A stretch of 64,000 nt of DNA from Nevskiaceae bacterium (lineage in GTDB: Bacteria > Pseudomonadota > Gammaproteobacteria > Nevskiales > Nevskiaceae): contig SCRT01000005.1 in the NCBI GenBank assembly GCA_004298465.1, positions 16,001 through 80,000 on the forward strand. Direction: 5' to 3'. Within the stretch, counting starts at the first letter, position 1; each line of letters begins with the position of its first letter. A model generated the notes under the pieces. That model saw nothing but the letters and a program-made list of their open reading frames with translations. It was not told the DNA's origin and did not search any database. A program made the translations under genes and the position numbers. Shown piece after piece: positions 8,994 through 17,477 of this stretch.

Positions 8994-9881
8994 TTACAAG
9001 ATGTAGACGAAAGTAAACAACAGGATCCATACCACGTCCACGAAGTGCCAGTACCACGCGACGCCCTCGAAGCCGAAGTGACGCTCCGGCGTGAAGTGCC
9101 CCGCGAACAAGCGGCACGTGATGACGATCAACATGATCGTCCCGATCGTGACGTGCAGGCCATGGAAACCGGTCAGCATGAAGAACGTCGAGCCATACAC
9201 CCCGGAGTGCAGCGTGAGGTTCTGGATCGTATAGGCTTCATGGTATTCGTATGCCTGGAGGGACAGGAACACTAGGCCCAGTGCAACGGTCAAGATCATG
9301 AACGCAATGCACTTGGCGCGGCTGCTGTCCTTGAGCGCGTGATGCGCCCAGGTGAGCGTAAAGCTGCTCGTCACCAACAGAACCGTATTGATCGCCGCCA
9401 ACCCCCACGGCGCCATCGCCTCGAATTCCCCGCCCACTGCACCAGGGCCGTTGCTCGGCCACACCGGCGTGAAGTCCGGCCACAGCACGGAACCGGTGAA
9501 GAACTTCGCTCCCTCGCCTCCCAGCCACGGGATCGAAAGGACATGGGTATAAAACAGGGCGCCGAAAAAGGCACCGAAGAAACAGACCTCCGAGAAGATG
9601 AACCAGCCCATCCCCATGCGGTAAGTCATGTCCACCTGGCGATTGTAGGCGCCACGCTCACTTTCGTGCACGACGCCCCAGAACCACCGGAACACGATCG
9701 AAAAGAAGATGACCGGTCCGACGATGACCAGCAGCTTCCACGGAATTACTGTGACATAACCCTCCAGCCAGTGGCCGAATCCGAAGATGGTCAGCGTGAT
9801 GCCGATCAGCAGGATAAACGGCCACGGTACCGGTGTCGGTACGAAGTAGTGGGGGTTCTCGTTGGTCGCAACCTTCTCCAT
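8994..9881 (-). CDS. ctaE: Cytochrome c oxidase subunit III
   Basis: This is the seven-helix subunit III of an aa3-type oxidase, which stabilises the catalytic core. The product has about 295 residues from ATG 9881. Typical segments are NPHYFVPTPVPWP at the N-terminus, MGWFIFSEVCFFGAFFGA, FHGLHVTIGT and the C-terminal WYWHFVDVVWILLF. It follows the small membrane-protein gene with almost no gap and is the last structural gene of the ctaC-ctaD-small-ctaE operon. Confidence 0.96.
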   Translation of the reverse strand: MEKVATNENPHYFVPTPVPWPFILLIGITLTIFGFGHWLEGYVTVIPWKLLVIVGPVIFFSIVFRWFWGVVHESERGAYNRQVDMTYRMGMGWFIFSEVCFFGAFFGALFYTHVLSIPWLGGEGAKFFTGSVLWPDFTPVWPSNGPGAVGGEFEAMAPWGLAAINTVLLVTSSFTLTWAHHALKDSSRAKCIAFMILTVALGLVFLSLQAYEYHEAYTIQNLTLHSGVYGSTFFMLTGFHGLHVTIGTIMLIVITCRLFAGHFTPERHFGFEGVAWYWHFVDVVWILLFTFVYIL

Positions 9882-9904
9882 GCCCAGTTTCCTATCCCAA
9901 GATT

Positions 9905-10078
9905 TCAATAGCCGCCCATGCGTGACTCAGCAGCAGCAGTGCTCTGTTGTGTCACGGGCGGGTGGTGTATCCACCGCCAATAAATACCAAGATAGAACGC
10001 GAACGAAACCGCCGCCAGCACCCCGAAGGTGATGTAATTCCGTCGCCTTTGGCGCCGGCGGCGTTCGTCATCGCTCAT
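9905..10078 (-). CDS. Small single-helix membrane protein in the cox operon
   Basis: The 57-residue product (60 if a GTG at 10087 is used) has a very basic N-terminus (DDERRRRQRRRN), one membrane helix at about residues 16-36 and a short polar tail. It sits between ctaD and ctaE, the place where most proteobacteria encode the copper chaperone CtaG/Cox11. It is far too short to be Cox11 and lacks its cysteines; a Cox11-remnant or small assembly-factor role is speculative. Confidence 0.6.
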   Translation of the reverse strand: MSDDERRRRQRRRNYITFGVLAAVSFAFYLGIYWRWIHHPPVTQQSTAAAESRMGGY

Positions 10079-10090
10079 GTCCGTCACAGA

Positions 10091-11761
10091 TCAGCCGCGG
10101 GCTGCCATCGGGCCATGATCCACATCCAGCACCCACGGCGATTCCGCGTCCACGTACTCGCCAGGCGGCTCATGGAAACTGTGATATGGGGCCGGCGAGG
10201 GGACGACCCACTCGAGTCCATAAGCACCATCCCAGACGCGATCCGTCGCCTTCACCATGCCCTTACGGAACCACAGGCAGCGAATGAGAATGTAGAAAAA
10301 GATGAACTGGCTGGCAAAAAACGCAAAGGCACCGATCGACGACACCATGTTCCAGTCCGCAAACTGCACGGGATAGTCGGCCGTACGGCGAATCATGCCG
10401 GCGAGTCCGAGAAAGTGCTGCGGGAAAAAGATGACGTTGATGAACACCAGCGACAGCCAGAAATGCAACTTGCCGAGCTTCTCGTTGTACATCACGCCGG
10501 TCCACTTCGGGAGCCAATAGTAGACGGCCGCGATGATCGAGAATGCGGCACCCGGCACCAGCACGTAGTGGAAGTGGGCAACGATGAAGTAGGTGTTGTG
10601 ATACTGGAAGTCGACCGGCGCCATAGCCATCATCAGGCCGGAGAAACCGCCGATCGAGAACAGCACGACAAAGGCGATGGAAAACAGCATCGGCGTCTCG
10701 TAGGTCATCGATCCGCGCCACATCGTCGCCACCCAGTTGAAGATCTTCACGCCAGTCGGGACGGAAATCAGCATCGTGCTGAACATGAAGAAGAGTTCCG
10801 CCGGCAGCGGTAGACCATCGGCAAACATGTGGTGTGCCCATACGATCATGCTCAGGAAGCCGATACACGCCAGTGCATAAACCATCGACTCATAGCCGAA
10901 CAGCGGCTTGCGGGCAAACGTCGGGATGATCGTCGAGATGATGCCGAATGCCGGCAAGATCATGATGTACACCTCGGGGTGCCCGAAGAACCAGAACACA
11001 TGCTCGTACAGGATCGGGTCGCCGCCGCCGGTGGCATCGAAGAACGACGTCCCGAAGTACTTGTCGGTGAGCAGCATGGTGACCGCGCCGGCGAGTACCG
11101 GCATCGTGACGATGAGCAGGTATGCCGTGATCAGCCAGCTCCACGCGAAGATCGGCATTTTCATCAGCGTCATGCCGGGGGCGCGCATGTTGAGGATCGT
11201 GACCGCCACATTGATGGCGCCCGTGATCGACGAAATACCCATCAAATGCACGGCGAAGATCATGAACGGGAAGGCCGCCCCCATCTGCAGGACCATCGGC
11301 GGGTACATTGTCCAGCCAAACTGCGGCGCACCGCCGGGCATGAAGAACCCCGAGAACAGCAGCACAAAAGCGAACGGCAACAGCCAGAAGCCCCAGTTGT
11401 TGACGCGCGGCAGCGCGAGATCGGACGCACCGACTTCCATCGGCACCATCCAGTTTGCCAAGCCGACAAAGCCCGGCATGATGGCACCGAAGATCATGAC
11501 CAAGGCATGCATGGTCATGAATTCGTTATACGTGGACGGATCAAGGAACTGCAGTCCGGGCTCCATCAGCTCGGCGCGAACAACAAGCGAGAAAATCCCG
11601 CCGATGATGAACATCAGGCAGCTGAACACGAGGTACAGCGTCCCCAGATCCTTGTGATTGGTCGTGGAGATCCAGCGCATGATGCCTTTCGGCGGGCCAT
11701 GCCCATGATCCGCTTGCGGGCCGTGCTCCAGCGCCTCTCCATGAATTGTCTGTTCTGCCAT
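10091..11761 (-). CDS. ctaD: Cytochrome c oxidase subunit I (aa3 type)
   Basis: This is the catalytic subunit that reduces O2 at the heme a3-CuB centre and pumps protons. The 556-residue protein carries all A-type markers: heme a histidine in MTMHALVMIF, the CuB His-Tyr cross-link motif GHPEVY, the CuB pair in VWAHHMF, the heme ligands in AHFHYVL, and the K-channel lysine in TGVKIFNW. A strong AGGAG lies before ATG 11761. It follows ctaC in the operon. Confidence 0.98.
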   Translation of the reverse strand: MAEQTIHGEALEHGPQADHGHGPPKGIMRWISTTNHKDLGTLYLVFSCLMFIIGGIFSLVVRAELMEPGLQFLDPSTYNEFMTMHALVMIFGAIMPGFVGLANWMVPMEVGASDLALPRVNNWGFWLLPFAFVLLFSGFFMPGGAPQFGWTMYPPMVLQMGAAFPFMIFAVHLMGISSITGAINVAVTILNMRAPGMTLMKMPIFAWSWLITAYLLIVTMPVLAGAVTMLLTDKYFGTSFFDATGGGDPILYEHVFWFFGHPEVYIMILPAFGIISTIIPTFARKPLFGYESMVYALACIGFLSMIVWAHHMFADGLPLPAELFFMFSTMLISVPTGVKIFNWVATMWRGSMTYETPMLFSIAFVVLFSIGGFSGLMMAMAPVDFQYHNTYFIVAHFHYVLVPGAAFSIIAAVYYWLPKWTGVMYNEKLGKLHFWLSLVFINVIFFPQHFLGLAGMIRRTADYPVQFADWNMVSSIGAFAFFASQFIFFYILIRCLWFRKGMVKATDRVWDGAYGLEWVVPSPAPYHSFHEPPGEYVDAESPWVLDVDHGPMAARG

Positions 11762-11850
11762 GACGAACTCCTGACTACGTCAATGCTGCCGCGATCTATC
11801 TGTACTGTTTAAGGCTCAAATCAATCTTGAGGCGAATCTTTGGGAAACAG

Positions 11851-12801
11851 TCACTTGCCGTGCCGTGCTGGCCCCGTCCCGAGCCAGTGCGCCTTTGTGC
11901 CCGGTCCGCAGACGTCCGGTGCTGGATGCTCCTTCAGCACTGCATCACCCGCAGCCGCCGCGGCATCACAGCCATCGTGGATGTGCAAGGTGTGCCCGGC
12001 CGCCAGCTGTTGTTTCGTCCAAGCATCGAAATCTTCCATGCTGACGACCTTGACTACGGTCGGCATATAGGAATGCCCGCGACCGCAGAGCACGGTGCAC
12101 TGTCCAGTGTAGGTACCGATGCGGTTGGCGGTGAACCAGGCTTCGTTGATGAACCCTGGATAGGCATTCTTCTTCACGCCGAGATCCATCACCGACCAGG
12201 CGTGATCAACGTCGACGGAAGTGATCAGCAGGCGGATCTTCTTGCCGACCGGCACGACCATCGGGTTGTCCACATTGCGCAGATAATGAGGAACATCCTG
12301 CGGCTTGATGGGAGACCCCAGCATCGACGCCTCGTTCGACTTGGCGTCGATCGAACTCACATAACCGATGCCGAACGCCGGATATTCATACTCCCAGCGC
12401 CACTGGGATCCGGTCACCTGCACGGTCATGTACGGATCGCTCGTGTTGTAGGCCTTCACCAGTGTCGCGGCCGCCGGCAGAGCCATGCTGATGAGGATCA
12501 GGAACGGGACAATCGTCCAAACTGCTTCCAGCTTCGTGTTTTCACGGAACTTGGCGGGAACCGGGTGCCGACGGCGGCTGTGCGCCCACGTCGAATAGAA
12601 CAACGTACCAAACACGAGTACGGCCAAGATGATCATCACCCACAGCCCATACATGTGGAGGTGATATATCTCGTGGCTGAGCGGTGTTACGCCGCTCGGC
12701 AGGTTGTAGACCGCATCCCTCTCAAGTGAAGCGTGGGCTGCGGCGCTCAAAAACAGCCCCGGCAGCATCAATGCTTCGGTCACGCGCTTCAACGTCGGCA
12801 T
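11851..12801 (-). CDS. ctaC: Cytochrome c oxidase subunit II
   Basis: Subunit II accepts electrons from cytochrome c through the binuclear CuA site. The 316-residue product has a signal peptide (cut after about residue 21), two membrane helices and a C-terminal cupredoxin domain. CuA ligands are H200, C235, C239, H243 and M246. The usual Glu of the CxExC motif is replaced by Val (QCTVLCGRGH, V237). ATG 12801 was chosen because GGGAGA lies eight bases upstream; there is no fused cytochrome c domain. Confidence 0.95.
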   Translation of the reverse strand: MPTLKRVTEALMLPGLFLSAAAHASLERDAVYNLPSGVTPLSHEIYHLHMYGLWVMIILAVLVFGTLFYSTWAHSRRRHPVPAKFRENTKLEAVWTIVPFLILISMALPAAATLVKAYNTSDPYMTVQVTGSQWRWEYEYPAFGIGYVSSIDAKSNEASMLGSPIKPQDVPHYLRNVDNPMVVPVGKKIRLLITSVDVDHAWSVMDLGVKKNAYPGFINEAWFTANRIGTYTGQCTVLCGRGHSYMPTVVKVVSMEDFDAWTKQQLAAGHTLHIHDGCDAAAAAGDAVLKEHPAPDVCGPGTKAHWLGTGPARHGK

Positions 12802-12842
12802 CCGTAAATCTCCCATCCTCTCGATTTCAAACCCTGCGTCCG

Positions 12843-13376
12843 TTACCGCCAGACATGATCTGCAAACGCATCCGGTACGACTGGCGCCGGGCGTTGCCAG
12901 TCCGGCTGCAACAATCCGCGAATACGGCAACACAAGCTTACCCGGTCGCTGTCGGTCAGACAGCGCCCCACTTCCACAGACCGTTCTCCCGCACGCAACA
13001 GCAAGCGCGTCGGGCTGGTCCGGTACGGACCTTCCTCGACCATTGCGCGCAGCGTTCGACGCGGCAGGGAAGCGGTGAACAGTATACCGCGGCCCGCGAA
13101 TCCGAATTCCACTCGAACATCCTCACCGCTGAAGCACAGAACCTCGCGATAGGCGTTGTGGCGCAGGCTGGCGACGATCGCCGCCAGCAACGCGACGAGG
13201 TTGGCAACCGCGAAGATCAGCACCGGCCAGAAGCCGCGCGCAGCGAACCAGCCCGCGACCCCGAACATGACGGCCCCGACGACGAAGATGAAGCGCAGGG
13301 CATGGCGGGTCGACAGCGACGCATTCGGCGCCACCACCAGGCGTGTCACGCTCTCCTCCGGCTCGCTTGTTTGCAT
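12843..13376 (-). CDS. DUF2244 family membrane protein
   Basis: From ATG 13376 the product has 177 residues: a polar N-terminus, two close membrane helices (FIFVVGAVMFGVAGWFAARG and a following hydrophobic stretch), then a soluble C-terminal domain. This is the DUF2244 layout, and members commonly lie just before ctaC, as here (41 bases). It probably belongs to the oxidase operon, but its function is unknown. Confidence 0.8.
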   Translation of the reverse strand: MQTSEPEESVTRLVVAPNASLSTRHALRFIFVVGAVMFGVAGWFAARGFWPVLIFAVANLVALLAAIVASLRHNAYREVLCFSGEDVRVEFGFAGRGILFTASLPRRTLRAMVEEGPYRTSPTRLLLRAGERSVEVGRCLTDSDRVSLCCRIRGLLQPDWQRPAPVVPDAFADHVWR

Positions 13377-13476
13377 CGCGCATCTGTCCGATAGTGGCAG
13401 CAGGCCAATCTCCGCCGTGCATTTTAGGCCGCGACCTCGACTCACGCAAAAATGGTCGCAATGGCTCATGAAATCC

Positions 13477-13490
13477 ATGACATAGGTCAA
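13477..13490 (-). promoter_or_regulatory. Candidate Fnr/Anr-type box upstream of DUF2244-ctaCD
   Basis: On the minus strand the site reads TTGAC-CTAT-GTCAT, matching the Fnr/Anr/Dnr half-site spacing (TTGAY-N4-RTCAA) with one arm position off. It lies about 100 bases before the DUF2244 start, where an oxygen-responsive regulator could act on the oxidase operon. No clear -10 element is visible at the expected distance, so support is modest. Confidence 0.35.
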
Positions 13491-13513
13491 ATCAGCTGCT
13501 CATGGTGCGCGAT

Positions 13514-14197
13514 TCACACCCCCAGTGCAGCACATAAAGCTGGCCAATCACAGCGCGCCGCAGCTGCGGCGGAACTCTCGCCCGGGCCGATCTCCAATAG
13601 GCACGGCTCGGCGATCATGCGCAACAAGGTGGCAAGGTTTGCGTCCATCCGCTCCATGGGCGGCGGCAAGCGGTTGGCGGCCCAGCCGGCCAGCTTCGTT
13701 CGGCTGCGGATCGAGTCTGCCGAAAGTACAGCATGGTTGATGCCGCCGAGCCGCATGCCCACCACCAGCAGCACCGGCCAGCGGTACCGTTCAACCCAGT
13801 CCGCGAACGTCACCTCCGAAGTCAACGGCACACGCCAGCCGCCCGCCCCTTCCACGACCACGAGGTCGGCCTGTTCCGCCAGCGCCGCATGGGCAGCATC
13901 CAACCGGGGCACGTCGATCGGCCGGCCGCACTCCCGGGCGGCGATATGCGGTGCGATCGCCGGTTCGAAGGCAAAGGGATTCACTTCGGCATAGGCAAAA
14001 CCGCCATCTGCGGCATCCAGCAGGGCTTCCGCGTCCTCGTTGCGCAAACCCTCGGCAGTCTGCCGGGAACCGCTGGCCACCGGCTTGAACGGCGCGACGC
14101 GCAAGCCGTGCGCGCGTGCTGCCCGCACCACCGTACAGGCCACTCGGGTCTTGCCGACGCCGGTGTCGGTGCCGGTCACGAATACGGTAACGGCCAT
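13514..14197 (-). CDS. bioD: Dethiobiotin synthetase
   Basis: BioD closes the ureido ring of dethiobiotin from 7,8-diaminopelargonate, CO2 and ATP. The 227-residue protein begins with the diagnostic TVFVTGTDTGVGKT P-loop and contains FKPVASG and the EGAGGWRVPL motif. It directly follows bioF, with only three bases between them. Confidence 0.96.
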   Translation of the reverse strand: MAVTVFVTGTDTGVGKTRVACTVVRAARAHGLRVAPFKPVASGSRQTAEGLRNEDAEALLDAADGGFAYAEVNPFAFEPAIAPHIAARECGRPIDVPRLDAAHAALAEQADLVVVEGAGGWRVPLTSEVTFADWVERYRWPVLLVVGMRLGGINHAVLSADSIRSRTKLAGWAANRLPPPMERMDANLATLLRMIAEPCLLEIGPGESSAAAAARCDWPALCAALGV

Positions 14198-14200
14198 CCT

Positions 14201-15445
14201 TCAGCTCCTGTGGTATTGCGCCAGCGCCCGCCCCAGCGCTTCGGCGAGCGCGTCGATCTGGGCCGGTTCGTGGGCGGCGGACAGCGTGATGCGGAGCCGC
14301 GCCGTATCGGCGGGGACCGTCGGCGGGCGAATCGCGGCGACCCAGAAGCCCTGCTGAAACAATGCCTTGGAAACTCCCATGGCGCGCGCCGAAGCACCCA
14401 GAACGAGTGGCTGAATCGGCGTCGGCGCACCTCGCAGGCCGGCCGCTTCCGGCTGCCCCAGCGCGATGCCTTGGGCGGTGACTGCCGCCCGGAAGCGCTG
14501 GATATTATCGCGCAGCCGCTGGCGGCGCTCCGGCTCGGCCACCACGATGCGCAGGGCCTCGCGCGCGGCGGCGGCAATCGCCGGCGGCGGCGCCGTCGAG
14601 AACACCCAGCTGCGCGCGCGCTGGATCAAATATTCGATCAAGGTTTCCGACCCCGACACGAATGCGCCGGCGGCGCCCAGCGCCTTGCCGAGTGTGGCCA
14701 CATGCACGTCTGGTGCCACGTCCAGCAGTTCCAGACTACCGCGGCCATGTGCGCCCAGCACACAGAAGCCGTGCGCATCGTCGACCATCAACGCTGCATC
14801 GTGTTGCTGCGTCGCCGCCTGCAGAGCCGGCAGATCGGCGATGTCACCGTCCATCGAGAAGACGCCGTCGGTGACAAGCAGGCGCCTGCCGGTGCTGCCG
14901 GCCGTGGCTTGCAGCGCGGCAGCGAACGCGGCCACATCGCAGTGTGGGATGCGCTGGTAGGCGGCACGCGACAGACGCCCGCCGTCGATCAGCGAGGCGT
15001 GGTTGAGCTCGTCGGCAAACAGCGTGTCCCCGCGGTCCAGCAACGCGCGGATCACGCCGAGGTTCGCCGCCCACCCGGACGTGAACAGCAGCACGCGCGG
15101 GCGTCCGAGGAATTCCGCCAGCGCCTCTTCCAGCGCCCGGTGCTCATGGTCGTAACCGGAGATCAGCGCGGCGGCACCGCTGCCGACACCACCGGCAGCT
15201 GCGACACGTTGTGCGGCGGCAGCCGGGCGCGGGTCGGCGGCCAGGCCGAGGTAGTCGTTGCTGCAGAAATTCAGGCATTCCCGGCCATCGACGTGCACCG
15301 TCACGCCGTGCCCGCCGCATATCACCCGCCGCACCCGATACAGGTCCGCCGCGCGGATCTTCTCCAGCTCTTGTTCCAGCGCCGTATCGAGCCACGAATG
15401 CTGCCCGGCCTGCCCACGGGCAGCCGCTGCCAGATTCGCGACCAT
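14201..15445 (-). CDS. bioF: 8-amino-7-oxononanoate synthase
   Basis: BioF condenses pimeloyl-thioester with L-alanine in a PLP-dependent reaction. Motifs include NDYLGLA, the DDAHGF aspartate region and the PLP lysine in ATLGKALGAAG. The open frame runs further upstream, but ATG 15445 overlaps the bioB stop (TGATG) and gives 414 residues, close to the family. The bioB-bioF-bioD run lacks bioC, bioH and bioA, which must lie elsewhere or be replaced. Confidence 0.95.
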   Translation of the reverse strand: MVANLAAAARGQAGQHSWLDTALEQELEKIRAADLYRVRRVICGGHGVTVHVDGRECLNFCSNDYLGLAADPRPAAAAQRVAAAGGVGSGAAALISGYDHEHRALEEALAEFLGRPRVLLFTSGWAANLGVIRALLDRGDTLFADELNHASLIDGGRLSRAAYQRIPHCDVAAFAAALQATAGSTGRRLLVTDGVFSMDGDIADLPALQAATQQHDAALMVDDAHGFCVLGAHGRGSLELLDVAPDVHVATLGKALGAAGAFVSGSETLIEYLIQRARSWVFSTAPPPAIAAAAREALRIVVAEPERRQRLRDNIQRFRAAVTAQGIALGQPEAAGLRGAPTPIQPLVLGASARAMGVSKALFQQGFWVAAIRPPTVPADTARLRITLSAAHEPAQIDALAEALGRALAQYHRS

Positions 15446-16482
15446 CAGGCTTGCGCCTGGCTTTCCGTCGGGGCCTCCATCATTTCGCCATGGTCGTGGC
15501 ACATTTCCGCCACCACCGTCTGCGGGCCGGGTTCGGCGGCAATCCCCAGCCGCGCCAGCAGTTCGCGGTCGTGTGCATCGCGCGGGTTTGCGGTGGTCAG
15601 CAGCTTGTCGCCGAAGAAGATCGAATTCGCACCCGCCATGAAGCACAGCGCGTGCATTTCATCGCTCATCTGCGTGCGCCCCGCCGACAGGCGCACGTGC
15701 GCCGCCGGCATCAGGATGCGGGCCACCGCGATCGTGCGCACGAACTCGAAGGGATCCACTTTGTGCGCCTTGGCCAGCGGCGTGCCCGGCACGGCCACCA
15801 GTTCGTTGATCGGCACACTTTCCGGCGGCGGATCGAGGTTGGCGAGCTGGCGCAGCATCTCCGCACGGTCACGGCGCGTTTCACCCATGCCAACGATGCC
15901 GCCGGAACACACTTTCAACCCTGCCTCGCGGACATTGCCCAGCGTGTCGAGCCGGTCCTGGAATGTGCGCGTGGAAATGATCTCACCATAGAATTCCGGC
16001 GAGGTGTCGACATTGTGGTTGTAGTAGTCCAGCCCGGCATCCGCCAGCGTCTGCGCCTGCTCCGCGTTCAGCAGGCCGAGCGTCACACACGACTCCATGC
16101 CCAGCGCCTTGACTTCCCGCACCATCGCGGCGACGTGCGCCACGTCCGCGTCCTTCGGCGCGCGCCATGCCGCACCCATGCAGAAGCGCGTAGCGCCGTT
16201 GGCCTTGGCCTGCGCCGCCGCCGTCTTCACCTGCTCCAACGGCATGAGTTTTTCCGCCTTCAACCCGGTGTGGTAGTGCGCGCTCTGCGGGCAATACTTA
16301 CAGTCTTCCGGGCAGGCGCCAGTCTTGATCGACAACAGCGTGGAAAATTGCACCTGATTGGGTTCGAAATACTGACGGTGCAAGGTCTGCGCCCGCAACA
16401 GCAGGTCGGTGAACGGCAGGTCGTAGACGGCCAGGACAGCGTCCAGGGTCCACGGCGTGGAAACTTTGTATTCGGACTGCAT
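15445..16482 (-). CDS. bioB: Biotin synthase
   Basis: BioB is a radical-SAM enzyme that inserts sulfur into dethiobiotin. The 345-residue protein has the radical-SAM cysteines in [11 protein letters not shown], the YNHNVDTS segment, and the late arginine and asparagine regions of the family ([14 protein letters not shown]). It is first in the bio operon and divergent from comF; the intergenic region contains a biotin operator. Confidence 0.97.
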   Translation of the reverse strand: MQSEYKVSTPWTLDAVLAVYDLPFTDLLLRAQTLHRQYFEPNQVQFSTLLSIKTGACPEDCKYCPQSAHYHTGLKAEKLMPLEQVKTAAAQAKANGATRFCMGAAWRAPKDADVAHVAAMVREVKALGMESCVTLGLLNAEQAQTLADAGLDYYNHNVDTSPEFYGEIISTRTFQDRLDTLGNVREAGLKVCSGGIVGMGETRRDRAEMLRQLANLDPPPESVPINELVAVPGTPLAKAHKVDPFEFVRTIAVARILMPAAHVRLSAGRTQMSDEMHALCFMAGANSIFFGDKLLTTANPRDAHDRELLARLGIAAEPGPQTVVAEMCHDHGEMMEAPTESQAQA

Positions 16483-16533
16483 CGTGACATGCTCGGTCTG
16501 GAAAGAGGTGCAGTTTTTATTCCGATCCAGAAC

Positions 16534-16566
16534 TTGTCAACCTCAGACACAATCCATGCTTGACAA
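16534..16566. promoter_or_regulatory. BirA biotin operator between bioB and comF
   Basis: TTGTCAACC (16534-16542) and GCTTGACAA (16558-16566) form an inverted repeat with a 15-base spacer; the outer 7 bases are perfect complements. This matches the BirA box form TTGTnAACC-N14-16-GGTTnACAA. On the bioB strand the left arm reads TTGACA and can serve as a -35 element (16540-16535), so repressor would block bioB. The right arm lies inside the first codons of comF. Confidence 0.75.
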
Positions 16567-17251
16567 TGCGGGGCGCGAACTGCGCGCCTTCCTCCTGCCT
16601 AGGCGCTGTCGGTTATGTCTTGCGCCGCTGCCGCCAGAAGCTATGGCCTTGTGCGCGGGCTGCCGCCAAGCACTGCCGTGGATCATCCACGCCTGCCCGA
16701 CCTGCGCACTGCCACGACCGGATGACTCGCCCTGCCCGGCTTGCGTGCGACACCCGCCACCGCAGGACGCGGCGTGGGCAATCTTCAAGTTGGAAGCACC
16801 AATCCACAAAGCCATCCTCAAACTGAAATACGGGGCCGGATTCGGCGAAGCACGCTGGCTGGGTGAAGCACTGGCGGATGCCTTCACGCAACACTCGCAC
16901 CCACACCCGGATTGCCTGCTGCCGGTTCCGCTGCACGCGTCGCGCCTACGGAAGCGCGGCTACAACCAGGTGCTGGAGGTGGCGCGTGTCGCAGGCCGGG
17001 CGCTGCACATCCCAGTCGATCCCGGGGCACTCACGCGCATCCGCGCCACCGCCGACCAGATCGGACAAAGCCGCGGCGAACGGCGCCGCAACCTGCACGG
17101 CGCCTTCAGCGCATCACCGACGCTGAACGGGCTGCACATCGCCATCCTCGATGACGTGATGACGACCGGCAGCACGCTGGCGGAAGTGGCCCGCGCCTGC
17201 CGCGCCGCCGGAGCACGGCGAGTCGAAGTCTGGGCGCTGGCGAGGGCGTAG
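16556..17251 (+). CDS. comF: ComF family phosphoribosyltransferase-like protein
   Basis: The 231-residue protein begins with a zinc-finger-like region (CRLCLAPLP, CAGC, CPTC, CPAC) followed by a type I phosphoribosyltransferase fold with the PRPP loop ILDDVMTTGSTL near the C-terminus. ComF proteins are needed for natural transformation in several bacteria. The gene is divergent from bioB, a common gammaproteobacterial arrangement. Its start codon lies inside the BirA operator. Confidence 0.9.
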   Translation: MLDNAGRELRAFLLPRRCRLCLAPLPPEAMALCAGCRQALPWIIHACPTCALPRPDDSPCPACVRHPPPQDAAWAIFKLEAPIHKAILKLKYGAGFGEARWLGEALADAFTQHSHPHPDCLLPVPLHASRLRKRGYNQVLEVARVAGRALHIPVDPGALTRIRATADQIGQSRGERRRNLHGAFSASPTLNGLHIAILDDVMTTGSTLAEVARACRAAGARRVEVWALARA

Positions 17252-17288
17252 AGGAGGATTGAGGATGGGAAACGTAAGCGAGGAGCAA

Positions 17289-17299
17289 GAGCGGTAAGC
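17289..17299 (+). repeat. Copy of a dispersed intergenic repeat (GAGCGGTAAGC)
   Basis: The 11-mer GAGCGGTAAGC is repeated exactly at 55319-55329, in both cases just after a gene end and before a GC-rich spacer. The 17252-17477 gap also holds a run of related ATTCAACATT-like units near 17454-17485. These look like non-coding repeat debris; no gene is visible in the gap. Confidence 0.4.
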
Positions 17300-17477
17300 A
17301 GCCCAAGAAAGCTGTCGCCGTCGCGTTTCCTGTCGCCTCGCGGACACCCGCCCCGTCTCGTTCCCCTGCGGCCGCGTAGCGGATCGCAGTGCCCATATCC
17401 GGACTTACTGCCATTTCAAGCATGGATTCTGCGAAATGCGGAGTGGCACTAACCATTCAACATTCAGCATCAAACAC

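Noticed and set aside
13733..15991. Long plus-strand reading frame of 752 codons opposite bioD-bioF-bioB
   Set aside because: Composition is that of an antisense shadow, and the bio genes on the other strand have complete catalytic motifs.
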